Assembly (NCBI RefSeq): GCF_000807775.2
Contig: NZ_CP047385.1
Coordinates: forward strand, 1,612,001 to 1,676,000
DNA: 64,000 nt
Direction of reading: 5' to 3'
Origin: Pandoraea fibrosis
GTDB lineage: Bacteria; Pseudomonadota; Gammaproteobacteria; Burkholderiales; Burkholderiaceae
Shown here: piece after piece, positions 15,905 to 24,676 of the stretch
Numbering within the stretch: position 1 is the stretch's first letter
How the letters are laid out: each line of letters opens with the position of its first letter
Notes under the pieces: model-generated
What the model saw: only the letters and a program-made list of their open reading frames with translations
Databases searched by the model: none
Told to the model about the DNA's origin: nothing
Translations under genes and position numbers: made by a program

Positions 15905-18900
15905 TCACCACCGATACCGATACCCTACCTGTCCGTACACGTTCCTACGGTACTCGCCGCCCATGTTGCGGGCGTACTTCACACTCGCATACAGCGAAGA
16001 CGCGCGGCCAAGCGTCGCCTCCAAACCTGCGCCCATCTCGTACCACGTCTTGGCAAGACTGCTGTCGAAGCTTGCGCCTGCCACGCTGGTCGCACCCGGC
16101 GACAGGAAGTCGTGCACCACGTCGAACGTCAGATAGGGAGACGCCGACCCAACGCCCGCAACGTTCCCCAGATCCGGGGCATTCACCTTGACGCCCAGAC
16201 GGCCACGCAACGCATTCGTCGTGTTGCCCGACACCGTCGATACGCTATCGCTGAACCCGTTCAGATGCAGGTACTGATAAGCCAACTGCGCTTGCGGCTC
16301 GAGGGTGAAGCCCGAGCCGAGAATCGCGAATCGATGACCGATCTCACCGGACAGTGCTGCCCCGAAACCGTTCTGGGTGGCCCCCACGCCCTGCACGTCG
16401 CTGTACTTGTTGCGATAGTGCGAAATCTGCGTCGTCACATCGAGGTAAGCGCCCTGCGGCAAGATTCGCGTCCAGTAGGCACCCACCGACTGGGCCTGCA
16501 TCGTGACCGAACCGGTGGCCGCCGAGAGCGTCGGGTCTAGCGTGCGTGCGCTGTCCGAGAACGAGGCAGATGCCGTCCCGAAGGTCGCTGTCACGCCCGC
16601 ACGTGCATCTCCGCCCCAGCCCGACGCCTCGGTATTCAATCGCCACTCACGCCCGAACTGCGCCGCGAACATGCGCTCATCCGCATCGAAGCGCCCTGAC
16701 ATGTTGGCGTCCATCGACTTGCCGTACACGCGACCCCAGACGCCATTTGACGTGTCCTCACTGCGCGCACTGCCTGTGCGTTCCTGCAGGCGGCCCAGCA
16801 TGGTGAATCCGAAATCGGTGTTCAACTGCGGCGTCATGGCGTAGCCAACCGCCGCTGCGCGGTAAGCGGTTTCGCCCGACGCGTAGGACGTCGACAAAAA
16901 CCAGCTTGGGTCTCCGCCGGCCGGTCCTATCTTGCGAAGCAGATATTGATACGCGCCTGCCTGAATTGGCCCGTCAAGCTTGAATGCGCTGTCCGAGGCC
17001 GTTCCATTGACCTGCACGAGCTGGATACCGCTGCCCGAGGTTGGTGCGCCGCCGCCCGAGACCTTCAGCTTGAGCAGGGTGGTGCCGCTCGCGTTGCCGT
17101 TGATGACGAGCTTGTCCGATGCGGCCGTGCCGTCGGCGGCGATGGTGGTGCCCAACAGCGCTGTCCCGTTGTTGCCGACGTAATCGCCGGCAATCGTGAA
17201 CGTCCCGAGATTGCCCGCGGTGGCGCCCGGCGACGCACTGCCGACGGCGATCATGCCGGCGTTCGTCACGCTACCCAACGTGCCACCGTAACCGGACAGC
17301 GTCGCGCCGGCAGCCACCGTCGTCATGCCGCTCCCCAACGTCGCGCTTCGATGCGCAGCATCGCCAACGATGACCGTGGCGCCACTGGCCACCGTCGTCG
17401 CGCCGGTATAGGTGCTGGATCCGTTGAGCGTGATCGTGCCGGCTCCCAGCGTCACTGCCGAGAAGTTCGACATCGCACCGTTGTAGCTGAACGCGTTGGC
17501 GCTGCCCGGTGTGATGGTCAGCGTGCTGGTGCCCGTGCCGCCGGACACATCGCCGTTCACCAAGGCCGCACCGCCAAGTATCTGGAGGCTGCTGTTGCCG
17601 CTGCCCAGGTCCACGGCTTTGCCGCTCTGGTCGGCGGTGATGGTGCCGTAGTTGATCACCGTCGCATCGTTGGCACCGGTATTGACGGCGGCCGCCGTCG
17701 CACCGCCGCCTTCCAGAACGCCGCCCGCCTGGTTGATGATCGTCACCGTCATGGCATTGCGAACGCCCGTCACGGCGATGGCCGAGTCGCTCTGACCGCG
17801 AATGAGACCGCTGTTGACGATGGTCGAGTTGACGTAGATGCCTTGCGGTGCGATGGGCAGTTTTGTGACCGGATCCTTGTCTACGCCGGCTAGCGTAATG
17901 CCGCGCCCCACGCCGCCGGGCGTATTTTCGCCGACGATGGTGCCGCTGTTGACAATAGTGCCACCGCCGACCGTCACACCCTCACTCACGTCATTGGCGG
18001 CGCTTGCGCCGCGAATCGTTCCTGAGTTCGTGATGTTGACGACACCGTCGACGTCCACCCCGTCGCCATCGCCTGTCACGCCGTTGCCGATGATCGTGCC
18101 GCTGTTGTTGATCGTGACGACTTCCTTGGCGTTGAAGCCGTCGATGTTGACGCCGGAGCCGTTCATGCCCTGAATCGTGCCGCCGGCCTGGTTCGTGATG
18201 GAGAGCTTGAACGTGCCGTCCGTGGTGGTGTCGACGCCCCCGGTAATGCCGTGACGTGCGCCCTGGATCAGGCCGGTTGCCGCGTTGACGATGGTGATGC
18301 CGCTGTTGGCCTGCGCGTCGATCCCGTCGCTGCTGCTGGTGCTGCCGGGGTTGTTGGTCGAGCGGATGATGCCCGCGTTGTTGACCACGCCGTTGACACC
18401 GGGACGCACGGCGTCGGCTTCGTTCGCCTGGATGACGCCGCCGGCAAAGTTGTTCAGCACGTTGGTGCCGGTGGTGATCGCGTTGAAATCGATTGCCTGA
18501 CTGCCGCCGGCGGAGTTGTTGGTCGAGCTCAGCGTGCCGTAGTTGTTGAAGACGATATTGCTATTCGCCTTATTCATCTGGATCACGTCCGCGTCGAAGG
18601 TCGTGATACTGGCGCCGACCCCGTTGGTCACTGTCAACGTCAGGCCGCCGGTGTTGTCGCGGATGGCCCGGCCGGTGCCCGTCATATGGATCGCGCCGTT
18701 GTTGACGATGGTGGCGTTACCGGTGGCGGTGATCCCGACGCTGCTACCGCTGACCGACAGGACACCGCCGCTGTCGATCGTGCCGGTTTGCCCGCTGGAG
18801 AGCGTCTGCGGCGTGGTGGACGTCAGTCCGTTGGTGATGAGGAAGGTCGCGGCGAAGGCGTGCGGCTCGACGAAGAGCGCGATGACGCCTGCCAGAATGG

Positions 18901-18913
18901 CAACTGGTTTCAT
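15905..18913 (-). CDS. Autotransporter (type Va secreted) with repetitive passenger
   Basis: 1002 aa. Signal peptide MKPVAILAGVIALFVEPHAFAA; a passenger rich in short beta repeats (INNSGTI-, TIVNSGTI-, GATTVASGATV) typical of a parallel beta-helix, with an autotransporter-associated repeat (LTGSSTYTGATTV-type) near 500. The last ~280 residues form an outer-membrane barrel ending GQVGYRYRW with a C-terminal aromatic. It is surface-exposed or released; adhesion is the commonest role but no binding motif is seen. It stands alone, 179 bases from the acyl-CoA ligase gene. Confidence 0.9.
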   Translation of the reverse strand: MKPVAILAGVIALFVEPHAFAATFLITNGLTSTTPQTLSSGQTGTIDSGGVLSVSGSSVGITATGNATIVNNGAIHMTGTGRAIRDNTGGLTLTVTNGVGASITTFDADVIQMNKANSNIVFNNYGTLSSTNNSAGGSQAIDFNAITTGTNVLNNFAGGVIQANEADAVRPGVNGVVNNAGIIRSTNNPGSTSSSDGIDAQANSGITIVNAATGLIQGARHGITGGVDTTTDGTFKLSITNQAGGTIQGMNGSGVNIDGFNAKEVVTINNSGTIIGNGVTGDGDGVDVDGVVNITNSGTIRGASAANDVSEGVTVGGGTIVNSGTIVGENTPGGVGRGITLAGVDKDPVTKLPIAPQGIYVNSTIVNSGLIRGQSDSAIAVTGVRNAMTVTIINQAGGVLEGGGATAAAVNTGANDATVINYGTITADQSGKAVDLGSGNSSLQILGGAALVNGDVSGGTGTSTLTITPGSANAFSYNGAMSNFSAVTLGAGTITLNGSSTYTGATTVASGATVIVGDAAHRSATLGSGMTTVAAGATLSGYGGTLGSVTNAGMIAVGSASPGATAGNLGTFTIAGDYVGNNGTALLGTTIAADGTAASDKLVINGNASGTTLLKLKVSGGGAPTSGSGIQLVQVNGTASDSAFKLDGPIQAGAYQYLLRKIGPAGGDPSWFLSTSYASGETAYRAAAVGYAMTPQLNTDFGFTMLGRLQERTGSARSEDTSNGVWGRVYGKSMDANMSGRFDADERMFAAQFGREWRLNTEASGWGGDARAGVTATFGTASASFSDSARTLDPTLSAATGSVTMQAQSVGAYWTRILPQGAYLDVTTQISHYRNKYSDVQGVGATQNGFGAALSGEIGHRFAILGSGFTLEPQAQLAYQYLHLNGFSDSVSTVSGNTTNALRGRLGVKVNAPDLGNVAGVGSASPYLTFDVVHDFLSPGATSVAGASFDSSLAKTWYEMGAGLEATLGRASSLYASVKYARNMGGEYRRNVYGQVGYRYRW

Positions 18914-19092
18914 AAACTCCGATGTCCTCTTTGGAACTTGTTCGAAGTCGCCAAGTATTCGTCGGCGTCATGACGGATTGATGAAATGCAGTCAAAAGGT
19001 GGGGCAATTGGCGTCAATCAGGTTTCAAACGGTCTTGCCCGTGAGACCGGCGGGCAAGACCGTGCCAGCACAACATTACGTCAGCGCGCACA

Positions 19093-20622
19093 TCACCCGT
19101 TTGCTTCCCGCAGCGCCGTCTTCAACACCTTGCCGTAGTGATTCTTTGGCAGCACCTCGACCGAGACATAGCGCTTCGGACGTTTGAACCGCGCGATGTG
19201 ATCGAGGCAATGGGCGTCCAGCAGACGGCTATCGAGCGCGGCACCGGGTGTGCTCACTACATAAGCGACGACCACTTCGCCCCATTCGGGGTCCGGCTCG
19301 CCAATCACCGCGACTTCGGCCACACCGTCTGCCCGCAACAGCACTTCCTCGACCTCGCGCGGGTAGATATTCGTACCACCTGAGATGATGACGTCCTTCG
19401 AGCGGTCCTTCAGCGTCAGGAAACCGTCCTCGTCGAGCACGCCGATGTCTCCCGTCCACAACCAGCCGTTGCGAAGCGTTTTCGCCGTCGCCTCCGGATT
19501 CTGCCAATACCCTTGCATTACGACATCGCCGCGCACCACGACTTCCCCCGCCGTACCCGGCGGCATGGGCACGCCGTGCTCATCCACCACTTCGACCTCG
19601 ACCATCGCGTGCGCATGTCCGACCGACGCCAACCGGTGCGCCCAGCGGGGATGCTCGCGCCCGGCAATACCGTCGCGCGGCAACACCGTAATCGTCATGG
19701 GCGATTCTCCCTGTCCGTAGATCTGAACGAACCGCGAACCCATCACACAGAGCGCACGTTCGATGTCGGCGGTGTACATCGGCCCGCCCCCGTACACGAT
19801 CGTTTTGAATCCGTCGGACGACGTTCCTGTGTCCTGTGCATGACGTACAAGCCGGTTCACCATTGTCGGCGCGGCAAAGCATGAGATGGCGCCCAGCGAA
19901 TCCGCCAGTGCAAACATTTCCTGCGCATCGAAGCCGCCCGACAACGGAAACACGTGTCCCGCTGCCTGCATCATGAAAACCACGCTATACAGCCCGGCGC
20001 CGTGAGACATCGGCGCGGCGTAGAGCGTGCGGTCGTCACGGCCGACATTGTCCACATCGGCGATGTAGCACGCCGAGAGCGACCAGAGATTCCGATGCGA
20101 CAGCATCACGCCCTTGGGACGTCCCGTCGTGCCGGAGGTGTAGAAGATCCACGCCAGATCCCCATTCTCCCGGGAGGCGACCGCGGACGTTGGCGATGCA
20201 AGCGCTTCGGTGGCGTTCATCCACACGTCAATTCGGGGATCCTCGGGCGTCACGCGAACGGCGGAGGTCTCGAGATGTTCGGCGATGGCTTCCAGATCCT
20301 CCGCCTCTGCGAGCACCACTTCTGCCTGCGCATCGTTGACGATAAACGCCGCCTCGCGCGGGTGCAGCTTCGCGTTGATCGGCACGGCGACCAGACCGGC
20401 CCACCAAATCGCATACAGCCACTCGAGATACTCCGGGCGATTGCGCATCCAGAGTGCCACGCGCGCGCCTTCGCTCAGCCCTAGAGAACGAAGCCCGTTG
20501 GCGATTCCGACACAGCGTCGAGCCAACGTGGCGTAGTCATACTGCGGTGAATCCCCGAGATAAGTCGCGATGTGATGGGGATGGCGCACAGCGGCGCGAG
20601 CGAGTGTATTGGCAATATTCAT
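19093..20622 (-). CDS. AMP-dependent acyl-CoA synthetase/ligase
   Basis: 509 aa. The P-loop YTSGTTGRPKGV is at 161-172, with YGQGESPMT (A5), WLWTGDIG (A7) and K in the final GKVLKTAL. The enzyme activates a carboxylic acid with ATP and CoA via an acyl-adenylate. The substrate is not assignable by eye. Start at 20622 (MNIANTLARAAV) rather than 20676, which would read into the MFS gene. Four bases separate it from the upstream MFS gene: same operon as the class II aldolase and carrier. Confidence 0.88.
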   Translation of the reverse strand: MNIANTLARAAVRHPHHIATYLGDSPQYDYATLARRCVGIANGLRSLGLSEGARVALWMRNRPEYLEWLYAIWWAGLVAVPINAKLHPREAAFIVNDAQAEVVLAEAEDLEAIAEHLETSAVRVTPEDPRIDVWMNATEALASPTSAVASRENGDLAWIFYTSGTTGRPKGVMLSHRNLWSLSACYIADVDNVGRDDRTLYAAPMSHGAGLYSVVFMMQAAGHVFPLSGGFDAQEMFALADSLGAISCFAAPTMVNRLVRHAQDTGTSSDGFKTIVYGGGPMYTADIERALCVMGSRFVQIYGQGESPMTITVLPRDGIAGREHPRWAHRLASVGHAHAMVEVEVVDEHGVPMPPGTAGEVVVRGDVVMQGYWQNPEATAKTLRNGWLWTGDIGVLDEDGFLTLKDRSKDVIISGGTNIYPREVEEVLLRADGVAEVAVIGEPDPEWGEVVVAYVVSTPGAALDSRLLDAHCLDHIARFKRPKRYVSVEVLPKNHYGKVLKTALREANG

Positions 20623-20626
20623 GATC

Positions 20627-22024
20627 TTAGTGAGCAGTCGAGCGCGCCGCGCCGGCGGTCGCACGGGCATCTGCATCGGCGGCGCGTCGCGTTGCTACGG
20701 TCAGGAACGTGAAGAGCAGCGCACCGTAGAGCAACACCATCACGCCAAGCGTGCTCATGCTCGCACCGTATCCGCCGAAGGTGTCCTTCGCCCAACCCGT
20801 GAGATACGGGCCGACGAAGCCGCCGAGGTTGCCGACTGAGTTCACCAATCCGATACCGGCGGCAGCGGCGGCGCCCGTCAGGAACATTGGCACGAGCGGC
20901 CAGAAGAGAATGTTGGAAGCCAGAATGCCTGCCGCTGCAATGCACAGTCCCAGAATTCCGACATACGGAGACGTGGCATTTCCCGCCAGCACCAGCCCCA
21001 CGGCGCCGGTGGCGGCCGGCACGAGAATGTGCCAGCGTCGCTCGCCGGTTTTGTCCGAGTGTCGCGCGTTGATCACCATTGCGATGCCCGCGCACACATA
21101 CGGCACTGCGCTGAGCAGCCCCGCACGGGTATTGTCGAGGCCGCCGATCCCCTTGATGATCTGCGGCATCCACAAGGTGATACCGAACAGCGCAGTGATG
21201 TTGCAGAAAATGGCGAACGCGAGCAGCAGTACCTTGCCGGAAAGCAGCGTCTCCATCACACCGTACTGACGCGCGCTCTCCTTCGCGGCGCGCTCCTGCG
21301 CAAGCGTTCGCACCAGCCATTCGCGTTGCGCCTGCGTCAGCCATGTCGCCTTGTCCGGCGAGTTGCCGAGGACGAAATAGGCGATGACGCCGACCACGAC
21401 GGCAAGTGCGCCTTCGAGCAGGAACATCCACTGCCAGCCACGCAGGCCGGCGAAATCATGAAGCGACGTGAGAATGGCGGTCGACAAGGGCGCCCCGATC
21501 AGCACCGCGAGCGGCAAGCCGAGAATGAAGATCGCCGTCGCTCGCGCCATGGCACGCCCGGGGAACCAGAGGCTGAGATAGAGCACGATGCCGGGGAAGA
21601 ATCCCGCCTCGGCCACGCCCAGCAGGAAGCGCATCACATAGAACGAAGTCTCGCCCGACACGAAGGCGAAGCCGGCGGAGATGAAGCCCCACGTCACCAT
21701 GATGCGAGCGATCCAGATGCGCGCCCCGACCCGGTGGAGGATCAGATTGCTCGGCACCTCGAAGACGAAGTAGCCGATCGAGAAAATGCCCGCACCGAAA
21801 CCATAGACGGTTGCGGTGAACCCGAGGTCGCCGTTCAGATGCAACGCGGCGAAGCCGACGTTCACGCGGTCCAGAAACGCCACGATATAGCAGAGGATCA
21901 GGAAGGGCAGAATGCGGCGAAATAGCTGACCGATCGTGTCCTGTGCGATACGCGAGTCCAGCGCGGCGGCGTTATCGCCGCTGGTGACCGGTCCGCTCGT
22001 CTGTGATGCAAGGGTCGGGTTCAA
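20627..22024 (-). CDS. MFS anion:cation symporter (phthalate permease/ACS family)
   Basis: 465 aa, 12 membrane helices. Family features: CYIVAFLDRVNVGFAAL in helix 1, FEVPSNLILHRVGARIWIARIMVTWG, and FFPGIVLYLSLWFPGRAMARA. These carriers import organic acids (phthalate, tartrate, glucarate, 4-hydroxyphenylacetate and the like) with protons. Between the aldolase (117 bases upstream) and the acyl-CoA ligase, it is the likely uptake system for the acid the cluster degrades. Confidence 0.9.
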   Translation of the reverse strand: MNPTLASQTSGPVTSGDNAAALDSRIAQDTIGQLFRRILPFLILCYIVAFLDRVNVGFAALHLNGDLGFTATVYGFGAGIFSIGYFVFEVPSNLILHRVGARIWIARIMVTWGFISAGFAFVSGETSFYVMRFLLGVAEAGFFPGIVLYLSLWFPGRAMARATAIFILGLPLAVLIGAPLSTAILTSLHDFAGLRGWQWMFLLEGALAVVVGVIAYFVLGNSPDKATWLTQAQREWLVRTLAQERAAKESARQYGVMETLLSGKVLLLAFAIFCNITALFGITLWMPQIIKGIGGLDNTRAGLLSAVPYVCAGIAMVINARHSDKTGERRWHILVPAATGAVGLVLAGNATSPYVGILGLCIAAAGILASNILFWPLVPMFLTGAAAAAGIGLVNSVGNLGGFVGPYLTGWAKDTFGGYGASMSTLGVMVLLYGALLFTFLTVATRRAADADARATAGAARSTAH

Positions 22025-22140
22025 GGGGTGTCTCCGTCATGATTTTGTGTTGAGTGCTGGTCGCTGCCAGCTGTGTCATACGTCCTGCGTGCTGCACGAT
22101 CTGCTACCACTGGCTTGCGCCGACGCCCACCGGGCGGGCG

Positions 22141-22938
22141 TTACTGCTTATAGTCATTCCCATGGCGCTCGAGCTTGCGCAACAACGGCGGCCATTCGCG
22201 ATCGCCCGAACCGCGCAAGTCCGTCACCCATTGCTCGGCCGTCAGCGCCGCAATCTCATGCGGCGGAATTCGCAGCGCGGCACCGGTCGCCTGTGCCAGC
22301 AATTGTGCGCGTGCGGCCTTCTCCAGGTAGAACATTTCCACAAACGCGTGTCCGACGGAACGCCCGACCGTGAGCGTGCCGTGATTGCGCAGGATGAGCG
22401 CGGTATGCCCGCCGAGATCGGCCAGCAGGCGTTCGCGTTCGTCGATAGTCAGCGCAATGCCCTCGTAATCGTGATAGCCGAGCCGTCCGACAAAGCGCAT
22501 GGCGTGCTGGGTGATTGGCAGCAGTCCGTCTTCCAGTGCAGACAGCGCCATGCCAGCCTCGGTGTGCAGGTGCATCACGCACGCGGCATCCTCGCGTGCG
22601 GCGTGGATACATCCGTGAATGACGAAGCCGGCCGCATTGGGGCGATACGGCGAGTCGCCGATGACGCGGCCGTCGAGATCGATCTTCACCAGATTCGACG
22701 CCGTAATTTCGTCGAACGACAAACCCAGCGGATTGACCAGGAAGTGATGGGACGGTCCGGGCACGCGTGCCGACAGATGCGTGTAGATGAGATCGTCCCA
22801 GCCATTGAGCGCACACAGGCGATACGCCGCAGCGAGGTCCTCGCGCACGCGCTGCTCGGCGGGCGTCATGCCGGTATCGGCGAGCGCTTTGCCTACGGGC
22901 AGATCAAATGAAGAAAAAACTGTGTCAGACTTTGGCAT
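22141..22938 (-). CDS. Class II aldolase/adducin family protein
   Basis: 265 aa. Metal-binding His motifs CVMHLHTEAG and RNHGTLTVG and the early acidic/His segment DDLIYTHLSARVPG match the class II aldolase fold (fuculose-phosphate aldolase, adducin). Members without phosphate-binding loops act on non-phosphorylated hydroxy/oxo acids. First gene of the aldolase-MFS-ligase operon, behind a 17-bp palindromic operator. Confidence 0.87.
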   Translation of the reverse strand: MPKSDTVFSSFDLPVGKALADTGMTPAEQRVREDLAAAYRLCALNGWDDLIYTHLSARVPGPSHHFLVNPLGLSFDEITASNLVKIDLDGRVIGDSPYRPNAAGFVIHGCIHAAREDAACVMHLHTEAGMALSALEDGLLPITQHAMRFVGRLGYHDYEGIALTIDERERLLADLGGHTALILRNHGTLTVGRSVGHAFVEMFYLEKAARAQLLAQATGAALRIPPHEIAALTAEQWVTDLRGSGDREWPPLLRKLERHGNDYKQ

Positions 22939-22990
22939 TCCGTTCTCCCAACCGACGTACCGCTGGCAATGCGGTGGCGATATTTATAAA

Positions 22991-23007
22991 CTAAACGTTC
23001 AGTTTAG
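22991..23007. promoter_or_regulatory. TetR operator O1
   Basis: CTAAACGTTCAGTTTAG: 6-bp arms CTAAAC/GTTTAG, 5-base centre, in the divergent region between the aldolase operon and the TetR gene. The same design (CTAAACGAATGGTTTAG) occurs at 23754, after the TetR gene. Confidence 0.8.
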
Positions 23008-23027
23008 TATTTGTCCGGACATAACGA

Positions 23028-23723
23028 ATGTCAAGTCAGTTGAATCCCGAATCTGTGACGGCCGGCCGGCGCGGTCGCAAGCGAAGTGTCGAAGCGGAAC
23101 GTGCCGTGCTCGACGCGGCTTATCGTTTGCTGCTCGAGCAGGGCCTGGCGGCCACAACGATGGAAGCCATTGCGACGGCCGCAGGCGTGAGCAAGGCAAC
23201 GATTTACAAGTGGTGGCCCAACCGCGCGTCGGTGATCATGACGGCGTTTCTGCGCGAAGCGGGGCAGGCGCTCCCATACCCGGAGGAGCTCAAGCTCGAC
23301 AGCATTTTTTCCCGGCTGCTCAAGATGGCCGAGGAGTTCTGCGGACCGATGGGCACGATGATCAGTGCGCTGATCGCGGAAGGGCAGTCCGATCCGGAGA
23401 TCGCGCAAGCCTTCCGCGACGGCTACGTCTCGGCCCGCCGGGAGCAAGGCGTGCAGATCGTGCGCGACGCGGTGGCGCGTGGCCTCATCAAGCCGGGCGA
23501 CCCCGATGTCGTGCTCGATATTCTTTATGCGCCGCTTTACTACCGTCTGCTCGTGGGGCACAAGCCGCTCACGCGGGCTTTCGTGCGCGAGCACGTCGAC
23601 CTCGTCATGCAAGGCCTGATTGGCCCGAATGGCACGATTCCCGAACTCTCGGCGAAGCGCACGCGGGTAGCAAAGGACAGTCCGGCGAAGGTGGCGCGCG
23701 TCAGGAGCGCAGCAAAAAAATAG
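23028..23723 (+). CDS. TetR family regulator of the aldolase/ligase/SDR cluster
   Basis: 231 aa. HTH: RAVLDAAYRLLLEQGLAATTMEAIATAAGVSKATIYKWWPNRASVI, then a C-terminal domain of the AcrR-C type (FSRLLKMAEEFCGPMGTMISALIAEGQ). The tail after 210 is Lys/Arg-rich (AKRTRVAKDSPAKVARV). It is flanked by two identical-design operators, one on each side, so it should repress both the divergent operon and itself (O1) and the downstream SDR gene (O2). Inducer probably the imported acid or its CoA ester (inference). Confidence 0.9.
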   Translation: MSSQLNPESVTAGRRGRKRSVEAERAVLDAAYRLLLEQGLAATTMEAIATAAGVSKATIYKWWPNRASVIMTAFLREAGQALPYPEELKLDSIFSRLLKMAEEFCGPMGTMISALIAEGQSDPEIAQAFRDGYVSARREQGVQIVRDAVARGLIKPGDPDVVLDILYAPLYYRLLVGHKPLTRAFVREHVDLVMQGLIGPNGTIPELSAKRTRVAKDSPAKVARVRSAAKK

Positions 23724-23753
23724 CTTGACGCATTCGGCGGGGTTGTGAATAAA

Positions 23754-23770
23754 CTAAACGAATGGTTTAG
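23754..23770. promoter_or_regulatory. TetR operator O2 on the SDR promoter
   Basis: CTAAACGAATGGTTTAG, same arms and spacing as O1. A -35-like TTGACG at 23725-23730 and TAAACT at 23750-23755 put the operator over the -10 region, consistent with repression of the SDR gene. Confidence 0.78.
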
Positions 23771-23809
23771 AAATTAAAACCACAACACAACCTGACGGAG
23801 ACGCCTGGA

Positions 23810-24646
23810 ATGAACACAACTTCTGGCCGCGCGAAACGCCTTTCATTGGATGCTTTGCGCGATAGCGGACACGCCGTCGTGGTGACGGGCGCGAGCGGCG
23901 GTATTGGTCTGACTGTCGCGAACCGTCTGTACGACGACGGCTGGCGTGTGGTGGCGACGGACCTTGATTTGTCGCGGTTGCGCGATGTCTTTGGGGAGCG
24001 TGCCGGGCAGTCGCGATTGGAGGTCGCGGCAGTCGATGTGACCGACCACGCGGCCGTCGACGCGCTCGCTGCGTCATTGCGAGAGCGTGGGGGTGTAGCC
24101 GGACTGGTCAACGTCGCGGGCTTGCTGCAAGACGTGATGCCGATGCTCGAGATGGATGACGCCATGCAGCGCCGCGTGTGGGACGTGAATTACTTCGGCG
24201 CACAGCATTGCCTGCGCGCGTTCGCACCGCTCATGAAGCAGGCGGGCACGGGGGCGGTGGTCAACATCACCTCGATCAACGAGCTACGTCCTCTGCCGCT
24301 GCATGCCTACTCGCCGTCGAAGGTGGCGTTGGGGGCGCTTACGCAATTGGCGGCGGGGGAACTGGGCGCGTCGGGCATTCGCGTGAATTCCGTGGCGCCG
24401 GGCTTCACGCTCACGCCGATCTTCGAAGACAAGCTCGCGACGGGCAAGCGCAGCGCGACCGCCATCGAGGCGCATTCGGCGTTGGGTCGTCTGGTCGGCA
24501 CCGATGAAATCGCGGCGGCGGTGAGCTTCCTGATGTGTGACCAGTCGAGCGCAATCACCGGCGTGAGCTTGCCCGTCGACGCCGGCTGGCTGGTCAGTTC
24601 ACACTGGATGAATTTCCGCGAGTTGGCACATGGCAAGGCGGCATAA
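23810..24646 (+). CDS. SDR family oxidoreductase
   Basis: 278 aa classical short-chain dehydrogenase. Cofactor motif TGASGGIG (26-33), NVAG, a catalytic Ser in NITSINEL and YxxxK at Y167/K171. ATDLDLSRL with Asp after beta-2 suggests NAD(H) preference. It oxidises or reduces a hydroxyl/keto group. It shares the operator of the aldolase-MFS-ligase operon, so it belongs to the same pathway. Confidence 0.88.
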   Translation: MNTTSGRAKRLSLDALRDSGHAVVVTGASGGIGLTVANRLYDDGWRVVATDLDLSRLRDVFGERAGQSRLEVAAVDVTDHAAVDALAASLRERGGVAGLVNVAGLLQDVMPMLEMDDAMQRRVWDVNYFGAQHCLRAFAPLMKQAGTGAVVNITSINELRPLPLHAYSPSKVALGALTQLAAGELGASGIRVNSVAPGFTLTPIFEDKLATGKRSATAIEAHSALGRLVGTDEIAAAVSFLMCDQSSAITGVSLPVDAGWLVSSHWMNFRELAHGKAA

Positions 24647-24676
24647 GCCGAACGCAGACGAGGCCGCGCCGGTATC

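Noticed and set aside
17000..18800. CRISPR-like array
   Set aside because: The regular repeats are coding repeats of the autotransporter passenger, degenerate at DNA level and in frame.
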